Positions 34,201-40,654 of a stretch of 64,000 nucleotides of DNA are shown piece after piece (position 1 is the stretch's first letter; each line of letters starts with the position of its first letter). The DNA is taken from the NCBI GenBank assembly GCA_029168955.1, contig JAPDOI010001518.1, positions 62,001 through 126,000 of the forward strand, in the 5' to 3' direction. Made by a program: the position numbers and the translations under genes. The notes beneath the pieces were generated by a model. That model did no database searches. It was given only the letters and a program-made list of their open reading frames with translations, and had not been told where the DNA came from. The DNA is from Aplectana chamaeleonis. Its lineage: Eukaryota > Nematoda > Chromadorea > Rhabditida > Cosmocercidae.

Positions 34201-34221
34201 GACTTCCGGATCGTCGGCCAT
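10103..34221 (-). CDS. affl-2: AF4/FMR2 (AFF) family transcription elongation scaffold, 17 exons, whole gene
   Basis: Exons in coding order: 34155-34221, 33573-33666, 30492-30711, 29266-29331, 29059-29208, 28910-29005, 25992-26104, 25797-25914, 25269-25730, 23981-24085, 21923-22081, 21285-21524, 21082-21227, 16770-16905, 16549-16716, 13637-13776 and 10103-10262. Every junction has GT..AG and matching phase; the total is 2640 bases, 879 residues plus TAA. AFF proteins are known scaffolds of the super elongation complex, joining P-TEFb, ELL and AF9/ENL in the nucleus, and the C. elegans homologue affl-2 acts in heat-shock-induced expression. Seen here: a basic N-terminus, Ser/Thr-rich linkers, basic KRHR and RNKRKRR clusters, PPLSPI at residues 272-277 (AFF4 also has a PPLSPI), a charged coiled coil (about 280-455) and the C-terminal homology domain (about 610-860). 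The domain call is firm. The first three exons and the small internal introns are less certain. The symbol is by family resemblance only. Confidence 0.8.
10328..10586 (+). mobile_element. TA-flanked 280-base MITE, copy 1 (left end truncated)
   Basis: Carries the core CATTGCGTCTCGACACGCTT and its inverse, with right end GATAAGCACAGTA. It is one of five copies here, all in the same orientation. It lies in AFF intron 16, about 65 bases from exon 17. Confidence 0.8.
10763..10915. mobile_element. Foldback with CCGCAGCTGC ends, AFF intron 16
   Basis: TTCCGGTCCGCAGCTGCAGG pairs with CCGCAGCTGCGGACCAGAAT, and GTTGCAGCACGCA with TGCGTGCTGCAAC. Relatives lie at 22220-22350, 26340-26420 and 47520-47620. 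Confidence 0.7.
11237..11550 (+). pseudogene. LINE ORF2 C-terminal remnant
   Basis: In two frames the plus strand reads GRLRLLGHILRRPP and then KFWTDVAKEELK, LGIERQ, REKWTQL and EDAD. These match the C-terminus of RTE-like LINE proteins (a GHVLRRP motif, then a W-DV--DLK..LG stretch). Stops and a frameshift break it. Confidence 0.55.
11630..12300 (+). pseudogene. Possible LINE endonuclease remnant
   Basis: The plus strand near 11775-11830 reads IVMGDVNTHI, like the GDFN-H motif of LINE apurinic endonuclease domains. The rest is badly broken by stops. The assignment rests on this one motif and on the neighbouring ORF2 fragment. Confidence 0.35.
12520..13215. mobile_element. 700-base palindrome in AFF intron 16
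   Basis: The arms 12520-12830 and 12905-13215 pair throughout (TAACAGCATTAGCTGGATT with AATCCAGCTAATGCTGTT at the centre, CAACTGTCCAAATAGCGAAA with its inverse at the outside). Confidence 0.75.
13637..13776 (-). CDS. affl-2: AFF gene exon 16, C-terminal homology domain
   Basis: The exon follows CGATTTTCAG and encodes VTMPSRVYDIQRTQLKTLHH then LMWSHRMW and a helix ending in SIDLAFIA, before donor GG|GTGAGG in phase 2. This corresponds to the AFF segment VSIPQRIHQM...ILHSYDYWEMADNLA...FFNDLDLL. It was invisible to start-based ORF calling. The phase-2 end fits exon 17 at 10262, and also fits a cryptic acceptor at 13449 that I rejected as the main form. Reading on from the donor would stop at once on a TGA. 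Confidence 0.85.
14213..14450. mobile_element. Foldback with CAACAGCAGTG repeats, AFF intron 15
   Basis: CTCAGGCGATTCTGAGCCCC pairs with GGGCCGCATATCGCCTGAG, and TGTTGTTGCTGTCCGGGCCA with the GCAACAGCAGTG repeats at 14345-14375. Both strands give open frames for this reason alone. Confidence 0.7.
14495..14910 (+). pseudogene. 3' end of a LINE (non-LTR retrotransposon)
   Basis: The frame LAVPFVRQHFFVNREGSEFN followed by FKKALESYLLSKE resembles the last segment of LINE ORF2 proteins (the F-VR..FN.LP...FK..LK.YLL pattern), ending in TGA at 14723. About 185 bases further on is the tail GTAATAAATGAAATGAAAT, a typical LINE 3' end. The 5' part is missing, as expected for a truncated insertion. It sits in AFF intron 15, on the opposite strand to the gene. 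Confidence 0.5.
15169..16345. mobile_element. Long-TIR element with different arms (1177 bases)
   Basis: The arms of about 130 bases (ACAAGGGAAGTGTTT left, AAACACTTCCCTTGT right, then the GCGCAGTTTTACTAT block inside) differ from the other two copies, except for the first ten bases. The interior is clearly related. It lies in AFF intron 15. Confidence 0.8.
16549..16905 (-). CDS. affl-2: AFF gene exons 14-15, core of C-terminal homology domain
   Basis: Exon 14 (16770-16905) follows CCTGTTCAG, completes the split Lys codon of exon 13 and encodes SVTHAFSQQSEG, then a WRCQSCLLYHMYNLRSP helix. After a 53-base intron, exon 15 (16549-16716) gives REVFQNAIKSYTMLNKM, six consecutive Gln (residues about 751-756) and a Ser/Asn-rich linker before donor TAT|GTGAGTTA. 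The pattern RC-LLY-M--L followed by a helix and a Ser-rich linker matches AFF1/AFF4, where RCLALLYWRMFRL is followed by AVKYSKALIDYFK and a Ser/Pro linker. Exon 15 could instead start six bases later at the next AG. Confidence 0.88.
16910..19311. other. Distal part of AFF intron 13
   Basis: Contains the GC-rich repeat at 17515 and several unrelated open frames (plus 18162-18617, minus 17919-18113 and 17681-17908) that I could not assign. They may be pieces of a decayed element: no motif, start context or splice chain supports a nested gene. Confidence 0.35.
17515..17645 (-). repeat. GC-rich interspersed repeat, copy 2 (inverted)
   Basis: Same sequence as 5296 on the other strand (CTCTCTCACTGTTTCTAACC, ATTCACATCATTCGAG). 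It lies in AFF intron 13. Confidence 0.65.
19312..19878. mobile_element. TTAA-type element in AFF intron 13
   Basis: The left end AAAGGCAGTGTTAACGA at 19313 is mirrored by TCGTGAACACTGCCTTTA ending at 19878, giving a 567-base element of the same terminal family as 922-1921. The left TTAA is lost (ATAAAAGG). No transposase is visible inside. Confidence 0.55.
21082..21524 (-). CDS. affl-2: AFF gene exons 12-13, start of C-terminal homology domain
   Basis: Exon 12 (21285-21524, acceptor CCGTTCCAG, donor GAG|GTGAGATA) encodes 80 residues: a Ser-rich linker, a basic KPSRPVKPEQ stretch and then YDFYQAIAKSRKRKGDAE. Exon 13 (21082-21227, acceptor GTGTTTTAG, donor CAA|GTAGGTTG) continues TDKVIKVLFYLDTSVYFILS and ends in RDTNDLLK. 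The join matches the opening of the AFF C-terminal homology domain, where an EAK-LKHEAD helix is followed by a K-A-YLDA-L-FI helix and an ETVELIR-type helix. This domain mediates dimerisation in vertebrate AFF proteins. The intron between them is 57 bases. This is the strongest family evidence in the gene. Confidence 0.88.
21610..21890 (+). mobile_element. TA-flanked 280-base MITE, copy 2
   Basis: The full element has ends TACTGTGCTTCTCTGAGCCG and CGGCCCAGAGAAGCACAGTA, with long terminal inverted repeats (about 65 bases) around GGCCGC and a short AT-rich centre. It fills most of the 398-base AFF intron 11. The TA borders suggest a Tc1/mariner-type source; no transposase is present. Confidence 0.9.
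21923..24085 (-). CDS. affl-2: AFF gene exons 10 and 11
   Basis: Exon 10 (23981-24085, acceptor TTTTTATTCAG, donor AAG|GTTAGTG) encodes 35 residues including EIILKSLDRSKLNHLIEIGR, a likely short amphipathic helix. Exon 11 (21923-22081, acceptor TATTCTAG, donor CCG|GTAAGATG) encodes 53 residues, Lys/Glu rich at first and then a DALPVEEVDALRRE segment. Both are phase 0 at both ends. Exon 11 has no ATG and overlaps other-frame open stretches, so start-based ORF calling misses it. The 1.9-kb intron between them holds a broken mariner element. I recognise no known domain in either exon; their place is set by order and phase just upstream of the homology domain. Confidence 0.75.
22930..23730 (+). 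pseudogene. Broken mariner transposase in AFF intron 10
   Basis: The plus strand gives recognisable mariner family pieces across several frames: GRTSIEDDPSEGRPKSVSTP and a TPEIVAKIKDMV linker (about 23010-23080), MDETWFYHHYPKSKQGAKEW (about 23310-23365), QQDNAPCHKS (about 23600) and LLEHPPYSP (about 23665-23690). Mariner transposases are cut-and-paste enzymes with a D,D34D catalytic triad. The first two Asp are present. At the third, YSPD has become YSPN and the following catalytic Asp is lost beside an in-frame TGA. There is also a TAG near 23121 and several frameshifts. The element is dead; its family is close to the irritans/cecropia-like mariners. Clear terminal repeats were not found. 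Confidence 0.85.
24254..25230. mobile_element. 1-kb palindrome in AFF intron 9
   Basis: The arms 24254-24590 and 24885-25230 are inverted: CTGTCCTTGGTAACG near 24585 pairs with CGTTACCAAGGACAG near 24890, and TTTTGTTCCTGGCTT at the outside pairs with AAGCCAGGAACAAAA. It accounts for most of the 1183-base intron. Confidence 0.8.
25269..26104 (-). CDS. affl-2: AFF gene exons 7-9, PPLSPI motif and Glu/Arg/Lys coiled coil
   Basis: Exons 25992-26104, 25797-25914 and 25269-25730 are joined by introns of 77 and 66 bases with clean acceptors (TTTTCAG, TGTTCAG, CAATTTAG) and the donor GCA|GTATGTC. Exon 7 is acidic (DPPDKGISPDSG). Exon 8 opens with LSPPLSPIKQRP, the PPLSPI resembling one in human AFF4. 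About 175 residues of nearly uninterrupted Glu, Arg, Lys and Gln then follow, ending in donor CAG|GTTAGTG. Such a stretch should form a long, stable charged helix or coiled coil. This much pure EKR helix is more than I know from vertebrate AFF proteins. A 231-residue opposite-strand open frame here is its antisense shadow. Confidence 0.85.
26420..26650. repeat. Interspersed repeat with GTAATCAAATATGAACTG, copy 1
   Basis: Shares GAAATTTCGGACCAAAAATG, CTCGGGTTTTAGA and AGTTTTAGTAATCAAATAT with copies at 31920-32140 and 59160-59400. Confidence 0.65.
26995..27465 (+). mobile_element. AAAGGCACAGTACACCC element, copy A (left end lost)
   Basis: Begins within the CATGCTTATCTTGGAGAGAG-like segment and ends GGGTGTACTGTGCCTT. 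It is related along its length to copies at 27466, 27972 (inverted) and 61998. It lies in AFF intron 6. Confidence 0.65.
27466..27952 (+). mobile_element. AAAGGCACAGTACACCC element, copy B
   Basis: Starts GACACAGCACACCC immediately after copy A and ends GGGTATACTGTGCCTTTAA. This head-to-tail arrangement with copy A suggests tandem insertion or insertion next to an existing end. Inner open frames are shadows. Confidence 0.7.
27972..28442 (-). mobile_element. AAAGGCACAGTACACCC element, copy C, inverted
   Basis: Starts AGGCACAGTACACCCTCAG and ends GGGTGTTCTGCGCCTTTAA, the reverse arrangement of copies A and B. With them it makes up about half of AFF intron 6. B and C face each other across a 20-base spacer and could fold into a long hairpin. 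Confidence 0.7.
28748..28880 (+). repeat. GC-rich interspersed repeat, copy 3
   Basis: CACATGGTTTCTACGCGTGC and GAGACAGTGAGAGAGCG as in copy 1. It ends about 30 bases beyond the exon 6 donor of the AFF gene. Confidence 0.65.
28910..29331 (-). CDS. affl-2: AFF gene exons 4-6, nuclear basic and Ser-rich segment
   Basis: Three exons, 29266-29331, 29059-29208 and 28910-29005, are separated by introns of 57 and 53 bases and are all phase 0. Exon 4 follows GTTTTTCAG. Exon 5 carries KKAKRHR, an acidic DSDSEVE and RNKRKRR, which look like nuclear localisation signals (about residues 165-198). Exon 6 is Ser/Thr/Gln rich and ends VERK before GTGAGTT. The first short intron (29209-29265) is open in frame and could be retained, adding 19 residues. 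The exon 6 acceptor is TTTTTAAG, less usual than CAG but the only AG available. The acidic-plus-basic pattern fits the AFF middle region. Confidence 0.7.
29388..30474. mobile_element. Long-TIR element filling AFF intron 3 (1087 bases)
   Basis: About 80-130 bases at each end are inverted copies (ACGAGGGAGCTACTTCTAG on the left, CTAATAGCAGTTCCCTTGT on the right). The inside shares long stretches with 15169-16345 and 55555-56641, such as GAGACTTTGACCAAACTA. Without it the 1160-base intron would be about 73 bases. No transposase is recognised. Confidence 0.8.
30492..30711 (-). CDS. affl-2: AFF gene exon 3, Ser/Thr/Ala-rich linker
   Basis: The 220-base exon runs from acceptor GCCGTTAG|C to donor TTACAT|GTGAGGC. 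It begins LSRQLWRLQRLVKG and passes into a low-complexity linker rich in Ser, Thr, Ala and Gln (residues about 54-127). Such disordered linkers are typical of the AFF middle region, and this one has no recognisable fold. The acceptor lacks a long T tract. The donor is good and ends in phase 0, as exon 4 requires. The right end of a 1087-base transposon lies about 17 bases downstream in the next intron. Confidence 0.6.
30760..30908. mobile_element. 149-base hairpin with GAGCAGTTCGGCTGG arms
   Basis: A near-perfect inverted repeat: TGATCTAATCCAC, then GCGGGAGCAGTTCGGCTGGC, is mirrored on the right. It lies in AFF intron 2, just upstream of exon 3. Relatives are at 40887 and 47619. Confidence 0.85.
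31326..31652. mobile_element. Element with CAGGGTTGAGCAGG ends, intron 2
   Basis: CAGGGTTGAGCAGG at 31328 is mirrored by CCTGCTCAACCCTGG near 31640-31653. The sequences just inside (GAGTTACGACACC, TCGACCCGTTG) also correspond. The same ends bound the larger 49497-51062 element. Confidence 0.6.
31920..32140. repeat. Same repeat, copy 2
   Basis: As at 26420 (AATTTCGGACCAAAAATGAA; CAGTTTTAGTAATCGAATA). Confidence 0.65.
32210..32790. mobile_element. Foldback element in AFF intron 2
   Basis: The arms 32210-32360 (GGGACTGATCCCAGCACAT, AATTTAAAGTTTGCTAAAT) pair with 32640-32790 (ATTTAGCAAACTTTGAAAT, GCGATCAGTCCCAAGTC). No gene is seen inside. Confidence 0.65.
33205..33394. mobile_element. 190-base hairpin, AFF intron 2
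   Basis: AGGCATCTTCATAGTCCTCA pairs with TGAGGACTATGAAAGATGCC. Related arms without a partner occur at 41232 and 46935. Confidence 0.75.
33573..33666 (-). CDS. affl-2: AFF gene exon 2 (tentative)
   Basis: This 94-base exon starts after the acceptor AAAAGATTAG and ends at TATAA|GTCAGAAG, a weak donor. It supplies the two bases that complete the exon 1 codon, then TYTGPPPSPFS followed by a Gln/Arg-rich stretch, and leaves two bases that fit exon 3. It contains no recognisable domain. It is the only open stretch seen in the 3.4 kb between exons 1 and 3 with the required phases at both ends. If it is wrong, the N-terminal part of the protein changes but nothing downstream does. Confidence 0.45.
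33667..34154. other. AFF intron 1, ATCGATA motif cluster
   Basis: This 488-base AT-rich intron has no recognisable transposon. Within 33730-33955 there are at least five close variants of ATCGATA or TCGATAAA, on both strands. TATCGATA-like sites bind DREF/BEAF-type factors in insects; whether a worm factor binds here is unknown. The cluster may be regulatory or merely an AT-rich relic. Confidence 0.3.
34155..34221 (-). CDS. affl-2: AFF gene exon 1 (start codon)
   Basis: The ATG at 34221 opens MADDPEVSKRRHEQQQLRRQ and runs 22 codons plus one base to the donor ATG|GTGAGTTCG. The peptide is charged and Gln/Arg rich, as at the start of vertebrate AFF proteins, where a short acidic stretch is followed by a basic helix. 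The start was chosen because it is the first ATG below a GC-rich upstream block and because its phase-1 donor fits exon 2. No trans-splice site is obvious: the nearest upstream AG (GCGCTCAG) has no T-rich tract. A short N-terminal exon is easy to call by chance, so support rests on the chain of phases into exons 2 and 3. Confidence 0.6.
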
Positions 34222-34640
34222 TTAAGGAATTGCGGGGCTGAGCGCTGCGGACAAGTTCAGCACTAGCGTAGGATAACAGAAAATGTTCGTTTGGTGTTGG
34301 GGGTGATGGGCGCAAATCGTAGCGGAGACCCCAGAGAGAGGATACAGGCAGGCGGTAGCTGCCTACTGGCTAGAGAGAGACGTGGCGATAGACAGACAGC
34401 TAGACGCAGAACACCCACCGTGAACGGAATGGACGACGACGACAGCGGCCGCCGCGGCGAGATCGTGTAACGACAGATGGAGGCCCACCCTACGTCTCTT
34501 CCCCTTCGCCGCGGCGATCTGCAAGAGCGCAGACGCGTGGAGCCCGAGTGCGACCACCTGTGAGCGGTCGACGCCGCCGGCGGCACGGCACATGGACCAC
34601 CCGACAAACTTGGCGCGGCGGTCGGCCGCTCACCTTCTTC
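34222..34640 (-). promoter_or_regulatory. GC- and CpG-rich 5' region of the AFF gene
   Basis: About 400 bases upstream of the exon 1 ATG are far richer in G+C and CpG than their surroundings, with blocks such as GCCGCCGGCGG and GCGGCCGCCGCGG near 34440-34580. This is the expected place for the promoter or 5' leader. I see no TATA box or clear trans-splice acceptor. Open frames of 76 and 114 residues on the minus strand reflect the low stop density of GC-rich DNA and look like compositional artefacts. Confidence 0.4.
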
Positions 34641-35249
34641 TAGGGACCGTGTTGATGGCTATATCCACAGCTTATCACTCTGATTATCAATCACACTTCA
34701 CCGTTAAAATTCTCATTCATAGTAGGGTTCATTTCTCTGTAATCGGTCTTTTTATGTAAGTTCTTATTTCTCTTTAGTTTTTTTCTTGTTTTCCCTGTAA
34801 CGAATTTAGGTTCCCAAATCATTAGCCGCATGTAAGCCGCACTCCTTAATTTGGTATGACGATAGTAGGCATGCCGGATTTTCTGTTTTCTGGCTACTTT
34901 GGTCTTTTTTTTTTCAGAAAAAATGTCCGGAAAAACTGAAAAAGGTACAGTGTACGGTAACCGAAAAAGGCAGTTGTGCGGTTGCGTATTTCCATTAGAC
35001 ATAATGTAGGTTGCGCCATAATCGACAGCAAAAATGTAATTTTCTCTCTCCCGACGTTGGAAAAAATCGGAAACTTTGAAAAACGGTGTTTTCTTTCCAT
35101 TCGATGCTATCGTAGCGAGGGGGGCACATGACTATTGCATTTGACCACGCCCATTTTTCTGTGCCGCCGCGTAATATGAGGGTTTTACCTTGGACTGCAG
35201 GGGGCATCCAGGATTCAAGACAGAAATGAGATGACCCACCGATTTGTAT

Positions 35250-36225
35250 GGCCATTGTTATACTCTCCTTCAGCCCTGTCGCGGTCGCAGAGGAGAGCGA
35301 CGTCGCTGTCGCTGAGGGCCATGGTGTGCTATGCCATACATCGCGCCAAGTTACGCCTGGCACGCGCCATCACCCGCGACTCGAAGCTAACCCTCACGGC
35401 GGCTGCGGGAGTTAGCTCGTCAAATCACCGCATGCTGCTCCTATTTTCCCACAAATTCGTGTTTTACCATCGGGAATAGCTCACATTCAGGAGAACAGGA
35501 GCCTCACTTGATCCCTGTCTGAAGAAAATCGGTTTCATTGTGTTTCAAAGGAAAGAGCTGTTCGCTTCTTGCCTTGTCGGGGTGGCGGACAACTCGTCCA
35601 TCTCGCTCTCTTTACAACGCTACAAAGCAACACAAAGCGAGATCAGATTCTATTTTGTAGCTGTGAAGGTGTGCACTTCATACAAGGGTTTTGCACACCC
35701 GTAGGTTTCAATTCCTGTCAGAAATCCACGGGTAGCGTATGCGTTTGGACGAGTTACACCCCGCAGCCGCCGTGAGGGTTAGCTGCGAGTTCACCCGCGC
35801 AATTGCAGACAAGACGTCGGATCAATAACCCGGAATCTTAGAGAAAATCAGTTCTCTAAAGGAGCAGGTATTAAGAATTATACATCTAACAATAAGATGA
35901 GCTGAATACAACAGGAGAGAAATGAAAAAAAAAACTACGAAAAGGGATGAAAAAGCAGAGGAAACATGCACTAGAGAAATTACTCCGTCTCAGTCATCGG
36001 TCGCACTGCGCCACGCTGCGACCGATGCCCGCGACAGCGACCGATTGCGGCGCGGTTTTATTAACATTCGACTGTATAACACCCATCTGCAACCCTGGGA
36101 AGCGACCGGCGCATGTAAAGTGTTCCTGCGACGGCCTTTTTCATGGTAAGAGTGTGGGTCCCGACACGATTCGTAACAGATGAGCGAATCTGTCGCGGTC
36201 GCAGACTGGAGGTATAACAATGGCC
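35250..36225. mobile_element. Complex foldback region
   Basis: Two sets of inverted pairs: GGCCATTGTTATACTCTCC (35251) with GGAGGTATAACAATGGCC (36207), and AAGCTAACCCTCACGGCGGC (about 35385) with GCCGCCGTGAGGGTTAGCTG (about 35766). It also holds shorter repeats of CGGTCGCA and GACAGCGACCG. The open frames in it are by-products. Confidence 0.6.
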
Positions 36226-36589
36226 TAGCGCTATCAATCGTAGTATTTCTGTAGTTTCCATAGCAACACTGATTGATAGCAGAATCAAGCATCTTTCATT
36301 CGAAGTTTTTCTCCATTTCTAGGATTAAATCCTGGATGCCCCCCCAACTAGGATAGAGCCAAGAAATGTTCTAAACAAAACTGAAAAATGTACAGTGTCA
36401 GGGGCTCTATCCTAGGATTTACTCATAGAAATGACGCAAAACTCCGACGAAAGGAACGATACTGCTATCAGTCGTTTTTGATATGAAGACAGTATACTCT
36501 GCCGATTCGAGACTTGATGCCTCAGCAAAAGGGACTTGATGTTCATGTACAAGTCGGCATGAAGTCTTAATTTACCGCGTTAAATTCAC

Positions 36590-36745
36590 TGTATGGGTGA
36601 ATTGGCCGCTAGGATAGGTGAGAATGGGGTAAATATCTAGTGAAAATGGTGCGAATTTGCAGCGAGAGAGGGTCCAATTTACCGCGAAAATGAGGTGAAT
36701 TTACCTCGAAAAAAGGGTGAGTTTACCTCGAAAATTTCACGAATT
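36590..36745. repeat. Short tandem repeat, GTGAATTTACCTCGAAAA
   Basis: About five diverged units (GCGAATTTGCAGCGAGAGAG, TTTACCGCGAAAATGAGGTG, AATTTACCTCGAAAAAAGGG). Confidence 0.6.
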
Positions 36746-37204
36746 TGAAGGTCCACAGCACAGAAAGCCCCGCCTTGTCCGCAACATGGGCGTAATCTCC
36801 GGCGAGGTCTGCGGTGAGGAGCCACCCTCTGCGGACCGCGGCGTAACTCGCCCCCCCCCGCTGTGAGGATACCCACTGTATCCTCCCAGCAGCCAAAATC
36901 ATGCTGGCCTCCGTAGGGTGACCCGAAGTCACCGTTCCAGGGCCAGCAGCAGAATGCCGAATGAGGGTTCTAGGGAGATGAGGCAGCTTTTATACCGGCT
37001 GTGCTCACGGTAAACACATTGAGACGTTATCATTAGTTTTATCCTGTTTTCACTGAGATGTTTTCACTTGTTTAGAAATTTGTGAGATGCCAGCACCGGT
37101 GGTAATTTCACCTTTTGCGCTGATTGATATCCAGCAGCTCAACAACTGATATGCATTAACATGTTAGAGCTGGCGGTATTTTCACTCTTTGCGCTGACTG
37201 ATAT

Positions 37205-37800
37205 CCGACCGCTCAGCAAAAAAACCCTTTGCGCGGATAAGCTTTGATGAAGGCGCTAAGGCCCCGGTCATAGTTGGATGAGCCGACGCCTCCAGCCCGG
37301 TCGATACACACAGAATGCATTGGAAATGGGATGCGAAAATCACTCGGTGTATCCCCCCCGCACCCCCCCCGCACCCCCCGGTCGATACGTATGAACAACA
37401 TGGTGAGGTGAAGCTGAGAAAATCACTCGGTGTATCTCCGCACCCCCAACACCACCCCGGTCGATACGTATGTGTAACATGATGGAGTGAGGTTGAGAAA
37501 ATCACTCAATGTATCCGACGCGGTCGATATCCATGCAATACGTGGATGAGAAAATCACCGGGTGGGCGGGTCAAAGATAAAACATTGCGTCTCACTAGAA
37601 AGCTAACCTTACTGCTACCTCCGTGACTTCACCATACTCGCCTTCACTATTTCTCTGAACAGGCGCAATCCTGTTGGCCACGTAATCATCGCCATATCTA
37701 GTTGGATGCATCGAGTGATTTTCTCAACCTCACTCCATCATTTTAAACATACGTATCGACCGGGGTGGTGTTGGGGGGTGCGGGGGGGAGGCAGATGCAA
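37205..37800. repeat. 75-85-base tandem units with an inverted copy
   Basis: Three to four units carry GGTCGATACGTATG, GTTGAGAAAATCACTC and a variable C-rich block (CCCCCCCGCACCCC). An inverted copy is at 37690-37790. Confidence 0.7.
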
Positions 37801-38065
37801 ATAGGACCAACTATGACCAGGGTCTAAAGGTGAATTTGATGCCTAATGATAACAGAGCGTGATAAGGGCCGCTTTCCCCGAAGCATCAAGTCTCGAATTG
37901 GCAGAGTAGAAATACTTCAAATAATAACTTTTCACCCAGGGGTACATTTGATTTCTTTCTTGAATCCTGAGTGCCCCCCCGTCTAGAATAGTGCCCAGTC
38001 AGGTACAGTCTCAGGCAACGGAAAAGTTGTGTGGCACTTGTGTGCGGTTGCGTATTCCCAATAAA

Positions 38066-38348
38066 TACTGTGCCTATCTGGGCCAAATTCCGGTCCGCAT
38101 TTGCGTCTCGACACGCTTCGTGGCCGCACGCGCTCGAGTCAGTCGGGTTTCCAGCGCCAAAGCCGACTCGATGTGGCTTTTTTATTCAATTTTCTTCAAT
38201 CTTCCTTAGTTTCCAGCTTCCAAAACCCACCTAGAGTCAGCAGATCGGCGGCTGCGGCACTGGAAGCTCTTCTGACTAGGGCGCGTGCGGCCGCAAAGCG
38301 TGTCGAGACGCAATTGCGGACCGGAATTTGGCCCAGATAAGCACAGTA
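38066..38348 (+). mobile_element. TA-flanked 280-base MITE, copy 3
   Basis: The ends TACTGTGCCTATCTGGG and GATAAGCACAGTA bracket the same core as copy 2. Confidence 0.9.
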
Positions 38349-38765
38349 GGTTCAAACGGGGTTGCGAAATTTAGCAACGGGAGATGGGGGTGTCGCAACA
38401 TTTTTGGCCCGAAAATGAAGGTTAAGAGGGATCGCGAAAGTGTGCGGTTGTCTGCAACTTCGGATGGGCGCCGGCCAGCTGGTACGCCGCGCGCGGCTGG
38501 GAGCATGCGTTGCGTGTTTCAGCGTACCATCAAGTGTTGATTGGGTCATTTCCCTTCAACTAGATGTTTGGAAACACTCATATGATAGGCTAAAAGCAAG
38601 ATGTTAACACGAACGAGGTTCATAGAAGCGGGCGTCAATCGGCAACTTAACAATGACTTCTTTTGCGCCTGATTTCTGTGAATATGGTAAGTTGTATTAG
38701 AGATAACTAAGAATGCCCTATTTCTGGGTTATTAACATCGAGATGCGATGTCCTAGCATCCAAAG

Positions 38766-39050
38766 ACAGTTCTTGAATTGGAACAAATTCCGGTCCGCAA
38801 TTGCGTCTCGATACGCTTTGCAGCTGCAAGCCCTCGAGTCAGTCGAGTTTGCAAAGCTAAAGCCGACCCGATATGGTTTTTTCTTATACAGTTTTCTCCA
38901 ACTTTGTTTACTTTCTAGTTTCTAAAACAAACCTAGAGTTGACAGATCGGCGGCTGAGGTGCTGGAAACTCTTACGACTCGAAAGCGCGCGACCGCAGAG
39001 CGTGTCGAGACGCAATTGCGAACCGGAATTTGGCCCAGAGAAGCACAGTG
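38766..39050 (+). mobile_element. TA-flanked 280-base MITE, copy 4 (left end degenerate)
   Basis: Shares the CGGTCCGCAATTGCGTCTCG core and a clean right end GAGAAGCACAGTG. The outer 15 bases of the left end have diverged. It lies 417 bases after copy 3. Confidence 0.85.
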
Positions 39051-39947
39051 CGTCGCGACGCAACACGCGTCGCTTGTCCTCGCCGCGTGCGGCGTACCAC
39101 CCTACCCGCACCCACTCCGGATGTGAATTTCATTCCGATATGGACAATGTGTATACAAGGAGCCGACAAACAGCTTTTAAAATCATGCTTGGACCTAGGG
39201 AATCGGAAAAATCATTCTTCGAAATTTTTTTTTCAAAATTTCAAACAGAGAGCAACACGCATCGCGCGACGCCGTATTTGCGGCGTCGTGTTAGGCTCTC
39301 TAGACAAGGGCTCGCTTTTTATGTAATTATACCGTCGTTTCACGAATCCCTCCGTTTGTTATCGGTGTTCAATTATCGATCTGCGCTCCAGTGGTAAATT
39401 TTTACCGTATGAGAACGAATATTTTCTTATGCGATGGAATTTTAGAGGTTTGCGGTGTTCACCCTCCATGCTTTCGAAGAGGCATTCTAGAGAAAAGCTT
39501 TGAATTATGTGTTTCGATGGATTGGGATTGAAACTCACTTCCATCCTGATTGTTTAGACAAAACCGCGAGCGGCAAGTTTTATGTGGGGAAAATATTGAG
39601 CCCTAGCTTCAACTTCAAGGAAGACAATAAACATGGATAGAATTTCGGTTAATAAAAGGATGGTTTAACAAAAATTGGCAGAAACGCGGAACCAAAAATA
39701 ACGGCGTCAAACAAAGCGTTTCATGTGCATCATACATTGCCCCAAATCGCCAATTTCACGCCTAAATTTTTAATTTCGATTTTTGCTTTTTCAGTGTTTG
39801 CATTTTGAGTTTTCTATGGTCATTTTGCTGTAATTTTTGATTCTGCTCCCCAGGGACAGAGTCGCGACTGAATTCCTTTGGCCAACTGGCCAATTATGTT
39901 GGCCATTAAGCACAGATTCGAATATTTCATTACCGGATATCTATTGA

Positions 39948-40654
39948 CTGCGTTGTTGCTTACGGAGCTTGACCTTTTGGCTCCTAGTCGTGGCGGGACC
40001 AACTGCGGCGCGGGTCGACGCACCTTTAACCTTCACAGTGTAGCACTGGTGCTGAAATTCTTGTACTTGAAGGCGAGTATCTCGGCTAATCATGCCTGAG
40101 AGGTGATTAAAGGACATGTTATGTGGAATCATTTCGCCACAATTTCAACAGCCTAGACAATGATGCGCAATTTTTCACTAACTTCGGAAGCCCTCAGAAA
40201 ACTCCTTATTCAAAACTCACAAATTAACTAGGGTAATCGTCGAATTTCCGTTCAGAATTGACGAATTAACATACTGAGATATGTGTCATTTATATCAAAT
40301 CTACCCTCAATTACCAGCTCTCAACAGGTCGCGATAACCGTTTGAATACCGTCATGAAATATCCAGAATTCAGAAAAGGGCGATATAGTGTCGGAATAAA
40401 CTTAGAAACCATGCAAAATCTCAAAAAAGTGGTAATCCGCCTCAATTTTCTTTATTGTAGAGCTAGTTATGTAGATACCTTCTTAGCTCTGAATCACAGA
40501 AAGAATCAATAGCGAAGATATTGGTCGAATTTCAGCACCAGTGCTGCACGTTTGAAGTTGTGAAGGTTAACGGTGCTTCGTCCCCGCGGTTGGTCCCGCC
40601 ACGACCAGGAGCCAAAAGGTCAAGCTCCGTAAGCAACAACATTTACTGCTGACA
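39948..40654. mobile_element. Foldback element, 700 bases
   Basis: The arms 39948-40080 and 40515-40654 are inverted (GTTGTTGCTTACGGAGCTTG pairs with CAAGCTCCGTAAGCAACAAC; GTCGTGGCGGGACCAAC with its inverse). The loop is about 435 bases and holds no gene. Confidence 0.75.

Noticed and set aside
38873..39397. 174-residue plus-strand open frame
   Set aside because: Begins inside MITE copy 4; the same translation appears in other MITE copies.
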